Source of the DNA: Nitrospina sp. UBA6727
GTDB taxonomy: Bacteria > Nitrospinota > Nitrospinia > Nitrospinales > VA-1
NCBI GenBank assembly: GCA_002454045.1
Contig: DKID01000034.1
Span: forward strand, 1-25,805
DNA length: 25,805 bases
Direction of reading: 5' to 3'
Made by a program: the position numbers and the translations under genes. Numbering within the stretch: position 1 is the first letter of the stretch; each line of letters begins with the position of its first letter. Positions 14,323 to 22,165 of the stretch are shown one piece after another. The notes below the pieces were generated by a model that did not search any database, was not told where the DNA came from, and was given only the letters and a program-made list of their open reading frames with translations.

Positions 14323-15581
14323 CACGGGCGCAAAGCCTCGATTACTTGGGCGACGGCGCTGTTCACTTTGGTGATGGCGGCGTCCGCGCCGGGTTCCGCT
14401 GCGCCAACTATATCCGCGACCGCGGCGTGAGGTTCCATGACCGCCGCGGTATCGCCGAACAGGGAGATGAACACTCCCGCGGCGACGGCGCTGCCGATGA
14501 CACCCGCGACATTTGGTCCCATCGCGTGCATCAATAAAAAATTAGACGCGTCCGTTTCCGCGCCGACTTTCTGGGAAACCCGCGCCGCCATTGGGACCGC
14601 CGAAACTCCCGCCGAGCCGATGAGCGGGTTCACTCGACCGCCGGTCATTTTGCACATGATCTTTCCGAAAATCACTCCGCCCGCCGTGGCGAAACAAAAA
14701 GCCAGCAATCCCAGCAAAATAATTTTCAAAGTTTCAAGCCGCAAAAATGATTCGGCGGTCATGGAAGAGCCCACGGCCAACGCCAAAAGAATGGTGACGA
14801 TGTTAATCAAATGAGTTTCCGAAGTTTCGTGTAGGCGGGCGGTAACTCCGGATTCGCGGAACAGGTTGCCCAACATCAGCATTCCCAAAAGCGGCGCAAC
14901 GCCGGGCAACATCAAGCAACCGACGAGGGTCACCACCACGGGAAAAAGAATTTTCACCGTTTGCGATATTGGCTGCAACTGCGCCATTTTAATTTTCCGC
15001 TCTTTCTCGGTCGTCAAAAATTTCATGATGGGCGGTTGGATGAGCGGCACCAACGCCATGTAGGAATACGCCGCCACGGCGATGGGCGCGAGCAAATGCG
15101 GCGCTAACTTGCTGGCGATGAAAATGGAGGTGGGTCCGTCGGCACCGCCGATGATGCCGATGGCGCTGGCTTCGTGCAGGTTGAACCCGAGGAGCACCGC
15201 GCCGATGAGGGTGATGTACACTCCAACTTGCGCGGCGGCGCCGAGTAGCAGGGTGGTGGGATTTGCCAAGAGCGGGCCGAAGTCTGTCAGCGCGCCGACG
15301 CCGAGAAAAATCAGCGGCGGGAGGATTTCGTGTTTCACGCCTTGATAAAAAAAGTTGAGCAGTCCGCCGCCGTCGGTGCTCGCCATCGTGCTCATGGGGA
15401 TGTTGGCAAGCAGGCATCCGAAGCCGATGGGAAGCAGCAACAGCGGTTCAAATTTTTTCCAGATGGCGAGGTAAATCATGACGCCGGCGACCAAGATCAT
15501 GAGCACGTCGCCGCCTTGCAAGTGGGCAACTCCGGTGGTGGTTAGTATCTTGGTGGCGGATGCGCTGAAACTGAATTCCAT
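14322..15581 (-). CDS. oadB: Oxaloacetate decarboxylase beta subunit, Na+ pump
   Basis: OadB is the multi-helix membrane subunit. It decarboxylates carboxybiotin and couples this to Na+ export. The 419-residue protein contains the region IGIIGGADGPTSIF with Asp148, equivalent by motif to the Na+-binding aspartate of the Klebsiella enzyme. It also has LLNFFYQGVKHEILPPLIFLGVGALTDF split over two helices, GLLAFCFATAGGVIFGKI, and the late signature MGPNVAGVIGSAVAAG (Asn357). After the last helix it has an Ala/Glu-rich tail of about 45 residues (EPHAAVADIVGAAEPGADAA) that many OadB proteins lack. The ATG shares its first base with the oadA TAA stop (TAATG), so translation is coupled. Related beta subunits serve methylmalonyl-CoA and glutaconyl-CoA decarboxylases. 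The neighbouring alpha subunit decides for oxaloacetate. Confidence 0.95.
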   Translation of the reverse strand: MEFSFSASATKILTTTGVAHLQGGDVLMILVAGVMIYLAIWKKFEPLLLLPIGFGCLLANIPMSTMASTDGGGLLNFFYQGVKHEILPPLIFLGVGALTDFGPLLANPTTLLLGAAAQVGVYITLIGAVLLGFNLHEASAIGIIGGADGPTSIFIASKLAPHLLAPIAVAAYSYMALVPLIQPPIMKFLTTEKERKIKMAQLQPISQTVKILFPVVVTLVGCLMLPGVAPLLGMLMLGNLFRESGVTARLHETSETHLINIVTILLALAVGSSMTAESFLRLETLKIILLGLLAFCFATAGGVIFGKIMCKMTGGRVNPLIGSAGVSAVPMAARVSQKVGAETDASNFLLMHAMGPNVAGVIGSAVAAGVFISLFGDTAAVMEPHAAVADIVGAAEPGADAAITKVNSAVAQVIEALRP

Positions 15582-17332
15582 TATCCGATGATGACGAGTT
15601 CATCCCCGGTTTGCACGTTGTCACCTTCTTTGACGAGGATGGATTGAATGGTTCCGGACTGGTGGGCGGTGACTTCGGATTCCATTTTCATGGATTCTAT
15701 GATGAGGACGATGTCGCCCTTGGTCACCGCGTCGCCTGCTTTGCATTTCACGGTGAAGATGGAACCGGGCAAAGGTGCCGTCAGAGGAGAACCGCTTGCG
15801 GCGGCGGGCGCGGCGGATGAAACTGCAACGGGCGCGGCGCCGGTCTCGCCGGTTAAAACTTCGACGGTGTAATCTTTGCCGTCAACGCGAACTTTGTACA
15901 CCGCGGATGCCGACGCGGCGGCGGGTGCGGCGGTGACGGGCGCAACGGGCGCGGCGGCGGTGACTGCGGGGGATGGTTTCGCCGCGGGTTTTGGTTGCGG
16001 TTTGCCGCGCGTCTTAAAAAATTTCAGCGCCACTTTTGGGAACAGGGCGTACGTCAGCCGGTCTTCTTCGCTGGTGTATTCGTCGCCCAAGTCTTTGCAA
16101 ACCGTGTCCCATTCGGGGGCGAGCAAATCCGCGGGGCGGCAGACTGTCATTTCTTCGTCGCCGATTTTTTCCCGCAACGTTTCGCTGATGGGAGCCGGCA
16201 GTTTGCCGTAATTGCCGAGCAGACATTGCCGCGTTTCTTTGGTAATCACTTTATAGCGTTCCCCCGTCAACACGTTCAAGGTCGCCTGCGAGCCGATGAT
16301 TTGGCTCGTCGGCGTGACGAGGGGAGGGTAGCCCATGTCTTTTCGCACGCGGGGAACTTCTTCCAAAACTTCGTCGAGTTTGTCGATGGCGTTTTGTTCC
16401 CGCAACTGGTTTTCCATGTTGGAAATCATGCCGCCGGGAATTTGAGATTTTAGGATGCTGATGTCAACACTTTTGAAATCGCTTTCAAACTCCGCGTATT
16501 TTTTCTTCACCTCGGCGAAGTAGTCGTTGATTTCTTCGAGCAGGTCGAGGCTCAGTCCCGTGTCCCGCGGAGTGTCTTTCAAGCCGGCGACCAAACATTC
16601 CGTCGCGTAGTGGGAAGTTCCCATGGACAGCGTGGAGATGGCGGTGTCCACCATGTCGACGCCTGCTTCAATGGCGCATTGTATGTTCATGCCTGCCAGC
16701 CCGGTGGTTGCGTGCGTGTGCAAGTGGACGGGAAGTTTGATGGTCTTTTTAATTTCGGTGACCAGAGTTTTGGTGACGGCGGGAGTCAACAAGCCGGCCA
16801 TGTCTTTGATGCAGAGGATGTCGGCGCCCATGTCCTCAAGTTGCTTCGCCATCTTCAGATAGAGTTCGACATTGTGCACCGGGCTGACGGTGTAACTGAT
16901 GCATCCTTCGACGGTTTCGCCGCAACGCTGCACGGTTTTCACGGCGGTTTCGATGTTGCGAAAATCGTTGAGCGCGTCGAATATCCTGAAGATGTTGATG
17001 CCGACTTCCACCGATTGCTTGACAAATCGCTCGATGATGTCGTCGGCGTAATGCCGATAGCCCACGGCGTTTTGTCCCCGCAACAACATTTGAAACGGGG
17101 TGTTCGGCATTTTTTTCTTGAGCGCCCGGGCGCGCTCCCACGGGTCTTCGTTGAGAAACCGGATGCAGGTGTCGAAGGTTGCGCCGCCCCACATCTCCAA
17201 AGAGAAGAAGCCCACCTGGTCGAGTTTTTCGGCGATGGGCAACATATCTTCGGTGCGCATTCGGGTCGCGAGAAGGGATTGGTGCGCGTCCCGCAAAACG
17301 ATCTCGGTAATTTTTAGAGGAGCGGCTGCCAT
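15581..17332 (-). CDS. oadA: Oxaloacetate decarboxylase alpha subunit (carboxyltransferase with biotin domain)
   Basis: OadA moves the C4 carboxyl of oxaloacetate to its own biotin, forming pyruvate; OadB then releases CO2 and pumps Na+. The 583 residues run as a pyruvate-carboxylase-type TIM barrel: ITEIVLRDAHQSLLATRMRT, metal-binding Asp15; FLNEDPWERARALKK; MLLRGQN; ILCIKDMAGLL, with the carboxylated-lysine motif; and VHLHTHATTG, the His-x-His metal ligands. Then comes the PYC-OADA domain (SQIPGGMISNMENQL), an Ala/Pro linker (about 440-490) and a biotinyl domain with ESMKMES, where Lys549 is biotinylated. AAGGA on the minus strand precedes the ATG by 9 nt. A promoter at 17491-17463 fits. 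It is the first gene of oadABG; enterobacterial operons instead begin with gamma. A separate biotin protein ligase must act from elsewhere. Confidence 0.96.
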   Translation of the reverse strand: MAAAPLKITEIVLRDAHQSLLATRMRTEDMLPIAEKLDQVGFFSLEMWGGATFDTCIRFLNEDPWERARALKKKMPNTPFQMLLRGQNAVGYRHYADDIIERFVKQSVEVGINIFRIFDALNDFRNIETAVKTVQRCGETVEGCISYTVSPVHNVELYLKMAKQLEDMGADILCIKDMAGLLTPAVTKTLVTEIKKTIKLPVHLHTHATTGLAGMNIQCAIEAGVDMVDTAISTLSMGTSHYATECLVAGLKDTPRDTGLSLDLLEEINDYFAEVKKKYAEFESDFKSVDISILKSQIPGGMISNMENQLREQNAIDKLDEVLEEVPRVRKDMGYPPLVTPTSQIIGSQATLNVLTGERYKVITKETRQCLLGNYGKLPAPISETLREKIGDEEMTVCRPADLLAPEWDTVCKDLGDEYTSEEDRLTYALFPKVALKFFKTRGKPQPKPAAKPSPAVTAAAPVAPVTAAPAAASASAVYKVRVDGKDYTVEVLTGETGAAPVAVSSAAPAAASGSPLTAPLPGSIFTVKCKAGDAVTKGDIVLIIESMKMESEVTAHQSGTIQSILVKEGDNVQTGDELVIIG

Positions 17333-17462
17333 GTTTCAAATTCCTTTACGAATCGGCGACGAGTTTGCGTGAGTGTGTGATTGTTAAATTCGCTGCGCCG
17401 CAACGCCGCCGCGTGGTCGCGGTTGCGAAATTTGCCAAAGTTAAAGTTGACCGGGAGGCGGA

Positions 17463-17491
17463 ATTCTAAATTATCGCCGGTGCAAAATCAA
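17463..17491 (-). promoter_or_regulatory. Promoter of the oadABG operon
   Basis: On the minus strand, TTGATT (17491-17486; 4 of 6), exact 17-nt spacer, TAGAAT (17468-17463; 5 of 6). It sits just beyond the trkH stop, 130 nt before oadA, giving oadABG its own transcription start with a leader of about 120 nt. Confidence 0.5.
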
Positions 17492-17494
17492 ATC

Positions 17495-18967
17495 TTATTT
17501 TCGCCAAGTCATCGGCAGAAAAAGCAATATGACGCCGTATATTTCCAGTCGCCCCAACAGCATGAAGACGATGAGGAGTCCTTTCCCCAACGCCGGGATT
17601 TCCGCGTAGTTCCCCGTCGCGCCGACGTTGCCCAAGCCGGGACCGATGTTGAACAATGATGCCACCGTTGCCGACAATGCCGTGGTGAGGTCGACGCCCA
17701 TCGCCGAGAGCAGCACCCCGCCCATCGCGGAAAATCCGATGAACAGAAAAGTTAAAGCGGTGACGTTGGACAGGTCGTCCGCGTCGATATTTTTGTCGCC
17801 GACTTTTACGTGGAAGATGGCGCGCGGGTGCACCAGTTTTTTAAGTTCGCGCATAATAATTTTTAGCAGGATGATAAAACGAATCACTTTGAAAGACCCG
17901 CTGGTGGAACCCGAGCATCCGCCGACCATCATCACCGCGACGATAAAAAGTTTTAGATATTCTGGCCACGAGTTGAAATCGTCCGTGACGAACCCGGTGG
18001 TGGTGTTGATGGAAACCACGGTGAAGGCGGCGCTGCGAAAGGCTTGGCTTGCGTCCCCGGTGGCGGAAATCCGCGTGAGGCTCCAAGTTGCGAACAAGAT
18101 GCCGACGACGAGCATCCCGCAATATGCCTTGAACTCTGGGTTCTTGAAGATGGCGGCGAAATTTTTTCTGACTAACTGAAAGTGCAGGGCGAAGTTAATC
18201 CCGCCGAGAAACATAAAGAGGATGATGATGCTCTCGATATAAACATTGTCGAAGACGCCGATGCTGCCGTTATGCGGCGAAAATCCGCCTGTCGCGACGG
18301 TGGAAAAGGTGTGGCAAATCGCGTCGAACCAATTCAAGCCGGCGACCCGTAGCGCGAAAATTTCGATGAGGGTCAAGGCGAGATAAGTTTTCCACAGGAT
18401 TTTTGCGGTCTCGACTAAGCGCGGTTGCGTTTGTTCCACGGTGGAGCCGCCGGGGATTTCCGCCTTGAACAGGTGGAAACTTCCGATTCCTAGCATCGGG
18501 AAGATCGCCAGGGAAAGCAGGATGATGCCCATCCCGCCGACCCACTGTATCAAGTTTCTCCAGAACAAAATGCCGTGCGGCATCGCGTCGATGTTTTGTA
18601 AGATGGACGCGCCGGTGGTGGTGAAGCCGCTGGTGCTTTCGAAAAACGCGTCGATGAATTCCGGGCAGGCGCCGCTCAAATAGAGCGGGAGCGCGCCGAA
18701 CGCGGAGATCGACAGCCACGCAACGGTGACAATTGCGAACCCTTCGCGGTCGCGAAGTTTGTCCAGCCCGGAGGGAAATAGTTTCCAGAGTAGCAAGCCG
18801 GACGCCAGGCTGAGACCAAACGTCCACCCAAACGCCGCCGTCTCGGACATGAACCCGTCGATCGCGGCGTCGTCGAAATACAACGACACGCCGATGGGCA
18901 CCAGAGTCAGCCCGGAAAGGAGTACGAGCAAAACTCCGACGACGTTGAAAATCGCGCGTATCTTCAT
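17495..18967 (-). CDS. trkH: K+ transporter membrane subunit TrkH
   Basis: TrkH forms the ion-conducting path of the Trk K+ uptake system in the inner membrane. The 490-residue protein has the expected hydrophobic helices and the four pore loops with selectivity-filter glycines in order: STSGFTTTGAS, STVATGGFSPHN, INTTTGFVTDDF and NIGPGLGNVG. Other markers are WVGGMGIILLSLAIFPMLG, GGCSGSTSGSFKVIR, where the glycine-serine gating loop lies, and the C-terminal LMLLGRLEIY (split here as FMLLGRLEIYGV). The length is standard for TrkH rather than KtrB. It follows trkA by 12 nt on the same strand, so the regulatory and channel subunits are co-transcribed and will act as one complex. No distinct Shine-Dalgarno site is seen. 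Confidence 0.96.
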   Translation of the reverse strand: MKIRAIFNVVGVLLVLLSGLTLVPIGVSLYFDDAAIDGFMSETAAFGWTFGLSLASGLLLWKLFPSGLDKLRDREGFAIVTVAWLSISAFGALPLYLSGACPEFIDAFFESTSGFTTTGASILQNIDAMPHGILFWRNLIQWVGGMGIILLSLAIFPMLGIGSFHLFKAEIPGGSTVEQTQPRLVETAKILWKTYLALTLIEIFALRVAGLNWFDAICHTFSTVATGGFSPHNGSIGVFDNVYIESIIILFMFLGGINFALHFQLVRKNFAAIFKNPEFKAYCGMLVVGILFATWSLTRISATGDASQAFRSAAFTVVSINTTTGFVTDDFNSWPEYLKLFIVAVMMVGGCSGSTSGSFKVIRFIILLKIIMRELKKLVHPRAIFHVKVGDKNIDADDLSNVTALTFLFIGFSAMGGVLLSAMGVDLTTALSATVASLFNIGPGLGNVGATGNYAEIPALGKGLLIVFMLLGRLEIYGVILLFLPMTWRK

Positions 18968-18979
18968 CTGTTTAGTACT

Positions 18980-20347
18980 TCATCGGAAAGGGAGGAAGGA
19001 TCTTTTGCGGTCAAACAGTTTTTCGATTTTTTCGATTGCGCCGGGCAGGGCGACTACGATGACCGAGTCCCCCGCCGCTAAAGTTACATCGTCGTTGGGG
19101 AGCAACATTTCTTTTTTTCTGAGGACTGCGCCGATGATTGCGTCTTGCGGAAATTTAATTTTGCCGATTTCTTTGTTGATGATGGAAGAGTTTTCGTCCA
19201 CCCCAATCTCCATCACCTCGGCGTCTTCAATCAGTTTGAAAACCGACATCACTTGCCCCTTGCGCAAATGTTTCAGGATGGCGCCGACCGTGATGAGCCT
19301 CGGGTTGATGGCGATGTCCATCCCGATGGAGTCCATGATGGGCAAGTATTCCGGGTCGTTGGTGATGACCAGCGCGCGTTTGGCGCCGTGCTTTTTTGCC
19401 AACAGCGCGGAGAGGATATTGTTTTCGTCGTCGTGGGAAAGAGCTAGGAAAAAATCGGCGTCCTTCATGTTAATCTCGTTGAACAAATCCATGTCGGTGC
19501 CGCTGCCGTGTTGGACGAGTGTCCGCTGAAGTTTGCCGGCGGCGCGGTTCGCTTTTTCGCGGGAAGGTTCTATGACGCAAACGTCGCGCATATCTTTTTC
19601 CAGCGCCTTGGCTAGGTGAATGGATGTGGAGGTCGCTCCGTAGATGATGATCTTTTCCACGTTTTCCAAAGTTCGGTTCAGCATCGGCAGGAGGAACGGC
19701 AAAAACTCTTTGCCGAGCAGAGTGTAAAATCGGTCGCCGGCTTGAATGACGTCCTGATCTTTTGGCACGACTAACTCGCCGGCGCGGACGATGGCGACGA
19801 TCAGGAACGAATCCATCTGCGTGATACTGCGGATGTCTTGAATGGTTTTGCCGGCGATGGGAGCGTTTTCCGGCACGTCAAATTCCCGCAACAGAATTTC
19901 GCCGTCGGCGAATTCCGCGACGTTGACCACGCCGGGGGTCTCGAGAATTTTCAGGATGGTGTCGACGATGATTTGCCCCGGATTGATGGCGTGGTCGACG
20001 CACAATTCTTGCGGCGAAAAAACTCTGCCGTTTTCGGTGAACTCTCTGTTGCGGAGTCTTGCGAATCGTTTGGGGACGTTAAACCGGGAAGCCAGAAAGC
20101 AGGTGAGCAGATTGACATCGTCGCGTTCCGTGACGGCGATTACCATCTCGGAAGATTTGATTCCCGCTTCCATGAGCACGCTGGGCAAACAGGCGTTGCC
20201 TTCGACCGCCAGCACGTCCAACGTGTCGGCGATGCGGCGGATTCTTTCCGGGTTCTGGTCCACGATGGCGACGTCATGGCCCTCTTGGGAAAGTTCCTGC
20301 GTAAGGTTGAACCCGACTATCCCCGCGCCCACAATGAGTATTCTCAT
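18980..20347 (-). CDS. trkA: Trk system nucleotide-binding regulatory subunit TrkA
   Basis: TrkA is the cytoplasmic ring protein that binds NAD(H)/ATP and gates TrkH. The 455-residue protein has the full TrkA layout of two tandem RCK modules. The first starts MRILIVGAGIVGFNLTQEL (a Rossmann GxGxxG followed by VDQNPERI) and has a C-subdomain around FADGEILLREFDVPENAP. The second starts at KIIIYGATSTSIHLAKAL, with FFLALSHDDENNILSALLAK and a C-subdomain near EVMEIGVDENS. Single-module KtrA proteins are half this length, so TrkA is well supported. The second Rossmann glycine motif is degenerate (GATSTS), as often in TrkA. trkH follows after 12 nt. Upstream lies a repeat-rich 209-nt spacer separating it from hflC; no convincing promoter was found there. 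Confidence 0.96.
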   Translation of the reverse strand: MRILIVGAGIVGFNLTQELSQEGHDVAIVDQNPERIRRIADTLDVLAVEGNACLPSVLMEAGIKSSEMVIAVTERDDVNLLTCFLASRFNVPKRFARLRNREFTENGRVFSPQELCVDHAINPGQIIVDTILKILETPGVVNVAEFADGEILLREFDVPENAPIAGKTIQDIRSITQMDSFLIVAIVRAGELVVPKDQDVIQAGDRFYTLLGKEFLPFLLPMLNRTLENVEKIIIYGATSTSIHLAKALEKDMRDVCVIEPSREKANRAAGKLQRTLVQHGSGTDMDLFNEINMKDADFFLALSHDDENNILSALLAKKHGAKRALVITNDPEYLPIMDSIGMDIAINPRLITVGAILKHLRKGQVMSVFKLIEDAEVMEIGVDENSSIINKEIGKIKFPQDAIIGAVLRKKEMLLPNDDVTLAAGDSVIVVALPGAIEKIEKLFDRKRSFLPFR

Positions 20348-20389
20348 GTCACCGGATGACCCGTGTTAATCGCATCTCATTTTTCTCCC

Positions 20390-20546
20390 GCCGTCGTTGC
20401 ATCGTCACCGCGTCACCGTCGTCATTCCAACGAAAGTTGGAATCCAGAATGTTACCGCAACCGTCGCGCAACGGATGTTCACCGTCGTCACCGCGTGCGT
20501 TGTTCGCGATGACGGTGGTGGCGGCGTTCACCATGACGGCGGCGAT
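20390..20546. repeat. Cluster of extragenic repeats between hflC and trkA
   Basis: The spacer is made largely of short repeats. A perfect palindrome ATTCCAAC-GAAA-GTTGGAAT at 20424-20443, inside GTCATTCCAACGAAAG and GGAATCCAGA, belongs to the well-known intergenic family whose translation reads VIPxKxGIQ. Around it are permutations of CGTCGTCACCG and CGATGACGG. GATGTTCACCGT at 20474-20485 recurs, inverted, at 23270-23281. No gene is credible here. Confidence 0.65.
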
Positions 20547-20556
20547 GGCGCAAGTT

Positions 20557-21408
20557 TTATTTGGATTTGTTCAGGAACTCCAGGAAATCGGAATCCTCAG
20601 ACATGAAGAGGGTGGTGTCGGTTTTTAAGGAGTTCTTGTACGCTTCCATGGAGCGCATGAAAGTATAAAACTCGTGGTCTTTGTTGAAAGCCTCCGCGTA
20701 AATTTTGGTCGCCACCGCGTCCCCTTCCCCGCGCACAATCTGCTCCTCCTTGTAGGCTTCGGCGACCAGAATAGTTTTCTCCTTGTCCGTTTCGGCGCGA
20801 ATTTTGGTGGCTTCCTCTTTCCCTTCCGACCGATATTCCATGGCGATCCGCTCGCGTTCCGTGCGCATTCGGTTGAAGATGGAGTTGGCGATTTCCGGCG
20901 GCAAGTCGGTGCGCTTGATGCGTACCTCCACCACCTCAATCCCATACTCCGCGGCTTTGATGTTCGCCTCCTTGGTGACCTTCGCCATAATCGTGTCGCG
21001 GGTTTCCGTGACGATGTCGCGCAAATCGTGGGTGCCGATTTCGACCCGCAATTCGGAATAGATGATGTCGTCCAACCGCGCCCGCGCGCCGCGTTCCCCG
21101 CGCACGGTTTCCAAAAACTTCAACGGGTCGGCGATTTTGAACATGGTGAAGTTATCGATCAGCAGATTTTTTTTGTCCTTGGTGATGACCTCCGCGGGAT
21201 TGGAATCGTTATCCAAAAGTTGGCTAGAAAAGTACCGCACCTTTTGGAAGAACGGAATCTTAAAATACAGCCCAGGTTCCGTGATGATTTCTTTGGGTTT
21301 CTGCAACTCCAACACCACCGCGTTCTGCGTCATATGCACCGTGAACATGGAGGACGACAGAATAAAGATAACGGCAACGCCGCCTAAAATGAAAACGTTT
21401 TGCTTCAT
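20557..21408 (-). CDS. hflC: SPFH-family FtsH modulator HflC
   Basis: HflC with HflK forms a large membrane cage around the FtsH protease, modulating its access to membrane substrates. The 283-residue protein begins with one membrane anchor (about residues 5-24, VFILGGVAVIFILSSSMFTV) and the SPFH domain (VVLELQKPKEIITEPGLYFK, DNFTMFKIADPLKFL). A charged coiled-coil helix follows (RMRTERERIAMEYRSEGKEEA, DKEKTILVAEAYKEEQI), and the hallmark C-terminus is FYTFMRSMEAYKNSL with DSDFLEFL. GGGAGAA, 6 nt before the ATG on the minus strand, is a good Shine-Dalgarno site. A nuclease-like gene separates it from hflK, and a hairpin at 21424-21439 lies just upstream. Confidence 0.95.
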   Translation of the reverse strand: MKQNVFILGGVAVIFILSSSMFTVHMTQNAVVLELQKPKEIITEPGLYFKIPFFQKVRYFSSQLLDNDSNPAEVITKDKKNLLIDNFTMFKIADPLKFLETVRGERGARARLDDIIYSELRVEIGTHDLRDIVTETRDTIMAKVTKEANIKAAEYGIEVVEVRIKRTDLPPEIANSIFNRMRTERERIAMEYRSEGKEEATKIRAETDKEKTILVAEAYKEEQIVRGEGDAVATKIYAEAFNKDHEFYTFMRSMEAYKNSLKTDTTLFMSEDSDFLEFLNKSK

Positions 21409-21414
21409 ATCAAG

Positions 21415-21421
21415 TTCTCCC
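21415..21421 (-). promoter_or_regulatory. Shine-Dalgarno site of hflC
   Basis: GGGAGAA on the minus strand (21421-21415), 6 nt before the hflC ATG at 21408. It allows hflC translation independent of the gene inserted upstream. Confidence 0.6.
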
Positions 21422-21423
21422 TA

Positions 21424-21439
21424 CCGTCACCGATGACGG
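21424..21439. repeat. Perfect hairpin between the nuclease-like gene and hflC
   Basis: CCGTCA (21424-21429) and TGACGG (21434-21439) pair perfectly around CCGA. It resembles the GTCACCG/GATGACGG repeat elements at 20390-20546 and 24344-24410. It lies 2 nt upstream of the hflC ribosome-binding site and 13 nt after the preceding stop codon. No T tract follows on either strand, so it is not a terminator. Confidence 0.6.
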
Positions 21440-21452
21440 CGCGATAGTGATG

Positions 21453-22163
21453 TTATTCGTCCGACTCCGCTTCCGCTTCTTCCATGCGCATGCGTCTTTC
21501 GTTGAGAGTTTCGCCATCGTATTTCCAATACCGTGGACCGGCAACACTACGATCACCACCACCTTGCCGTTCGAGAATTATTTTTGCGGCAGCGGATGTT
21601 GTGGTCTCCTTGCCCTCAAAGCGAATTTTATTTTTGTCATCATGCACCACAGCGGTGATGGACGAGTCGTAAAAGTAAGTCAGCGTTTCCCCTGGCGGAA
21701 TATCAACCATGGAAAATTTAAATTTGGAAAACCGTTTAATTTCGCGCGCTTGGGCTCTCTCGCGTGCATTGATATCGGTTTGGGTGACTTCGGCGTCATC
21801 GCCACCGGGCGCATCGGTAATCGTAATCCTTTCGCCACCAGTTAACTGCATCGCCGCGACTGCTTGCTCCGGGTCAATGCGAAAGAATTCCCTTCTCTCA
21901 TTTTCGCGGTAAGGTTGAAATGCATCGTGCAACATTTTTTCTATTGCACTGGGATCATCCACCGCCACCGCGTAATGCAATTCAAACGGCACCGGTATGC
22001 TGGTATTGTAAAGATTATCTATGCGCCTTTTTACCGCGCCAGCGTCATCACTCTCGACTATGCCGATTTTCACTAAGTCCTGCATTGTTGGATTTGTCAC
22101 GCAATAAACCGCGCCCTTTTGCTTTGCGGTATTCATCATGATGTCGGCGCGATTATTCGTCAC
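21453..22163 (-). CDS. GIY-YIG (T5orf172-like) nuclease with C-terminal RAMA-like domain
   Basis: The 236-residue protein has two recognisable parts. Residues 17-105 match the T5orf172/MUG113 branch of GIY-YIG nucleases: GAVYCVTNPTMQDLVKIG (Tyr20, Lys32-Ile-Gly34), RRIDNLYNTSIPVPFELHYA (Arg47), AIEKMLHDAF (Glu75, the expected metal-binding acid) and RREFFRI. An acidic linker follows. Residues 145-225 look like a RAMA domain, found with restriction and DNA-modification enzymes: IPPGETLTYF, AVVHDDKNKIRFEGK, TSAAAKIIL, GPRYWKYDGETLNERR. Nicking or cutting of DNA, perhaps modification-dependent, is inferred only. GTG 22163 starts 2 nt after the hflK stop; the ATG pair at residues 9-10 is an alternative. 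It separates hflK from hflC within one apparent transcript, a very unusual position. No signal peptide or membrane segment is present. Confidence 0.8.
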   Translation of the reverse strand: MTNNRADIMMNTAKQKGAVYCVTNPTMQDLVKIGIVESDDAGAVKRRIDNLYNTSIPVPFELHYAVAVDDPSAIEKMLHDAFQPYRENERREFFRIDPEQAVAAMQLTGGERITITDAPGGDDAEVTQTDINARERAQAREIKRFSKFKFSMVDIPPGETLTYFYDSSITAVVHDDKNKIRFEGKETTTSAAAKIILERQGGGDRSVAGPRYWKYDGETLNERRMRMEEAEAESDE

Positions 22164-22165
22164 GA

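Noticed and set aside
16610..17317. Long plus-strand open frame opposite oadA
   Set aside because: It is a codon-bias shadow: its Gly/His/Asp-rich translation mirrors the oadA codons.
20349..20534. Small proteins encoded across the hflC-trkA spacer
   Set aside because: Their translations are products of known extragenic repeats (VIPTKVGIQ-like string), a familiar source of false genes.
20674..21387. Long plus-strand open frame opposite hflC
   Set aside because: Same reason: a compositional shadow of a conserved gene.
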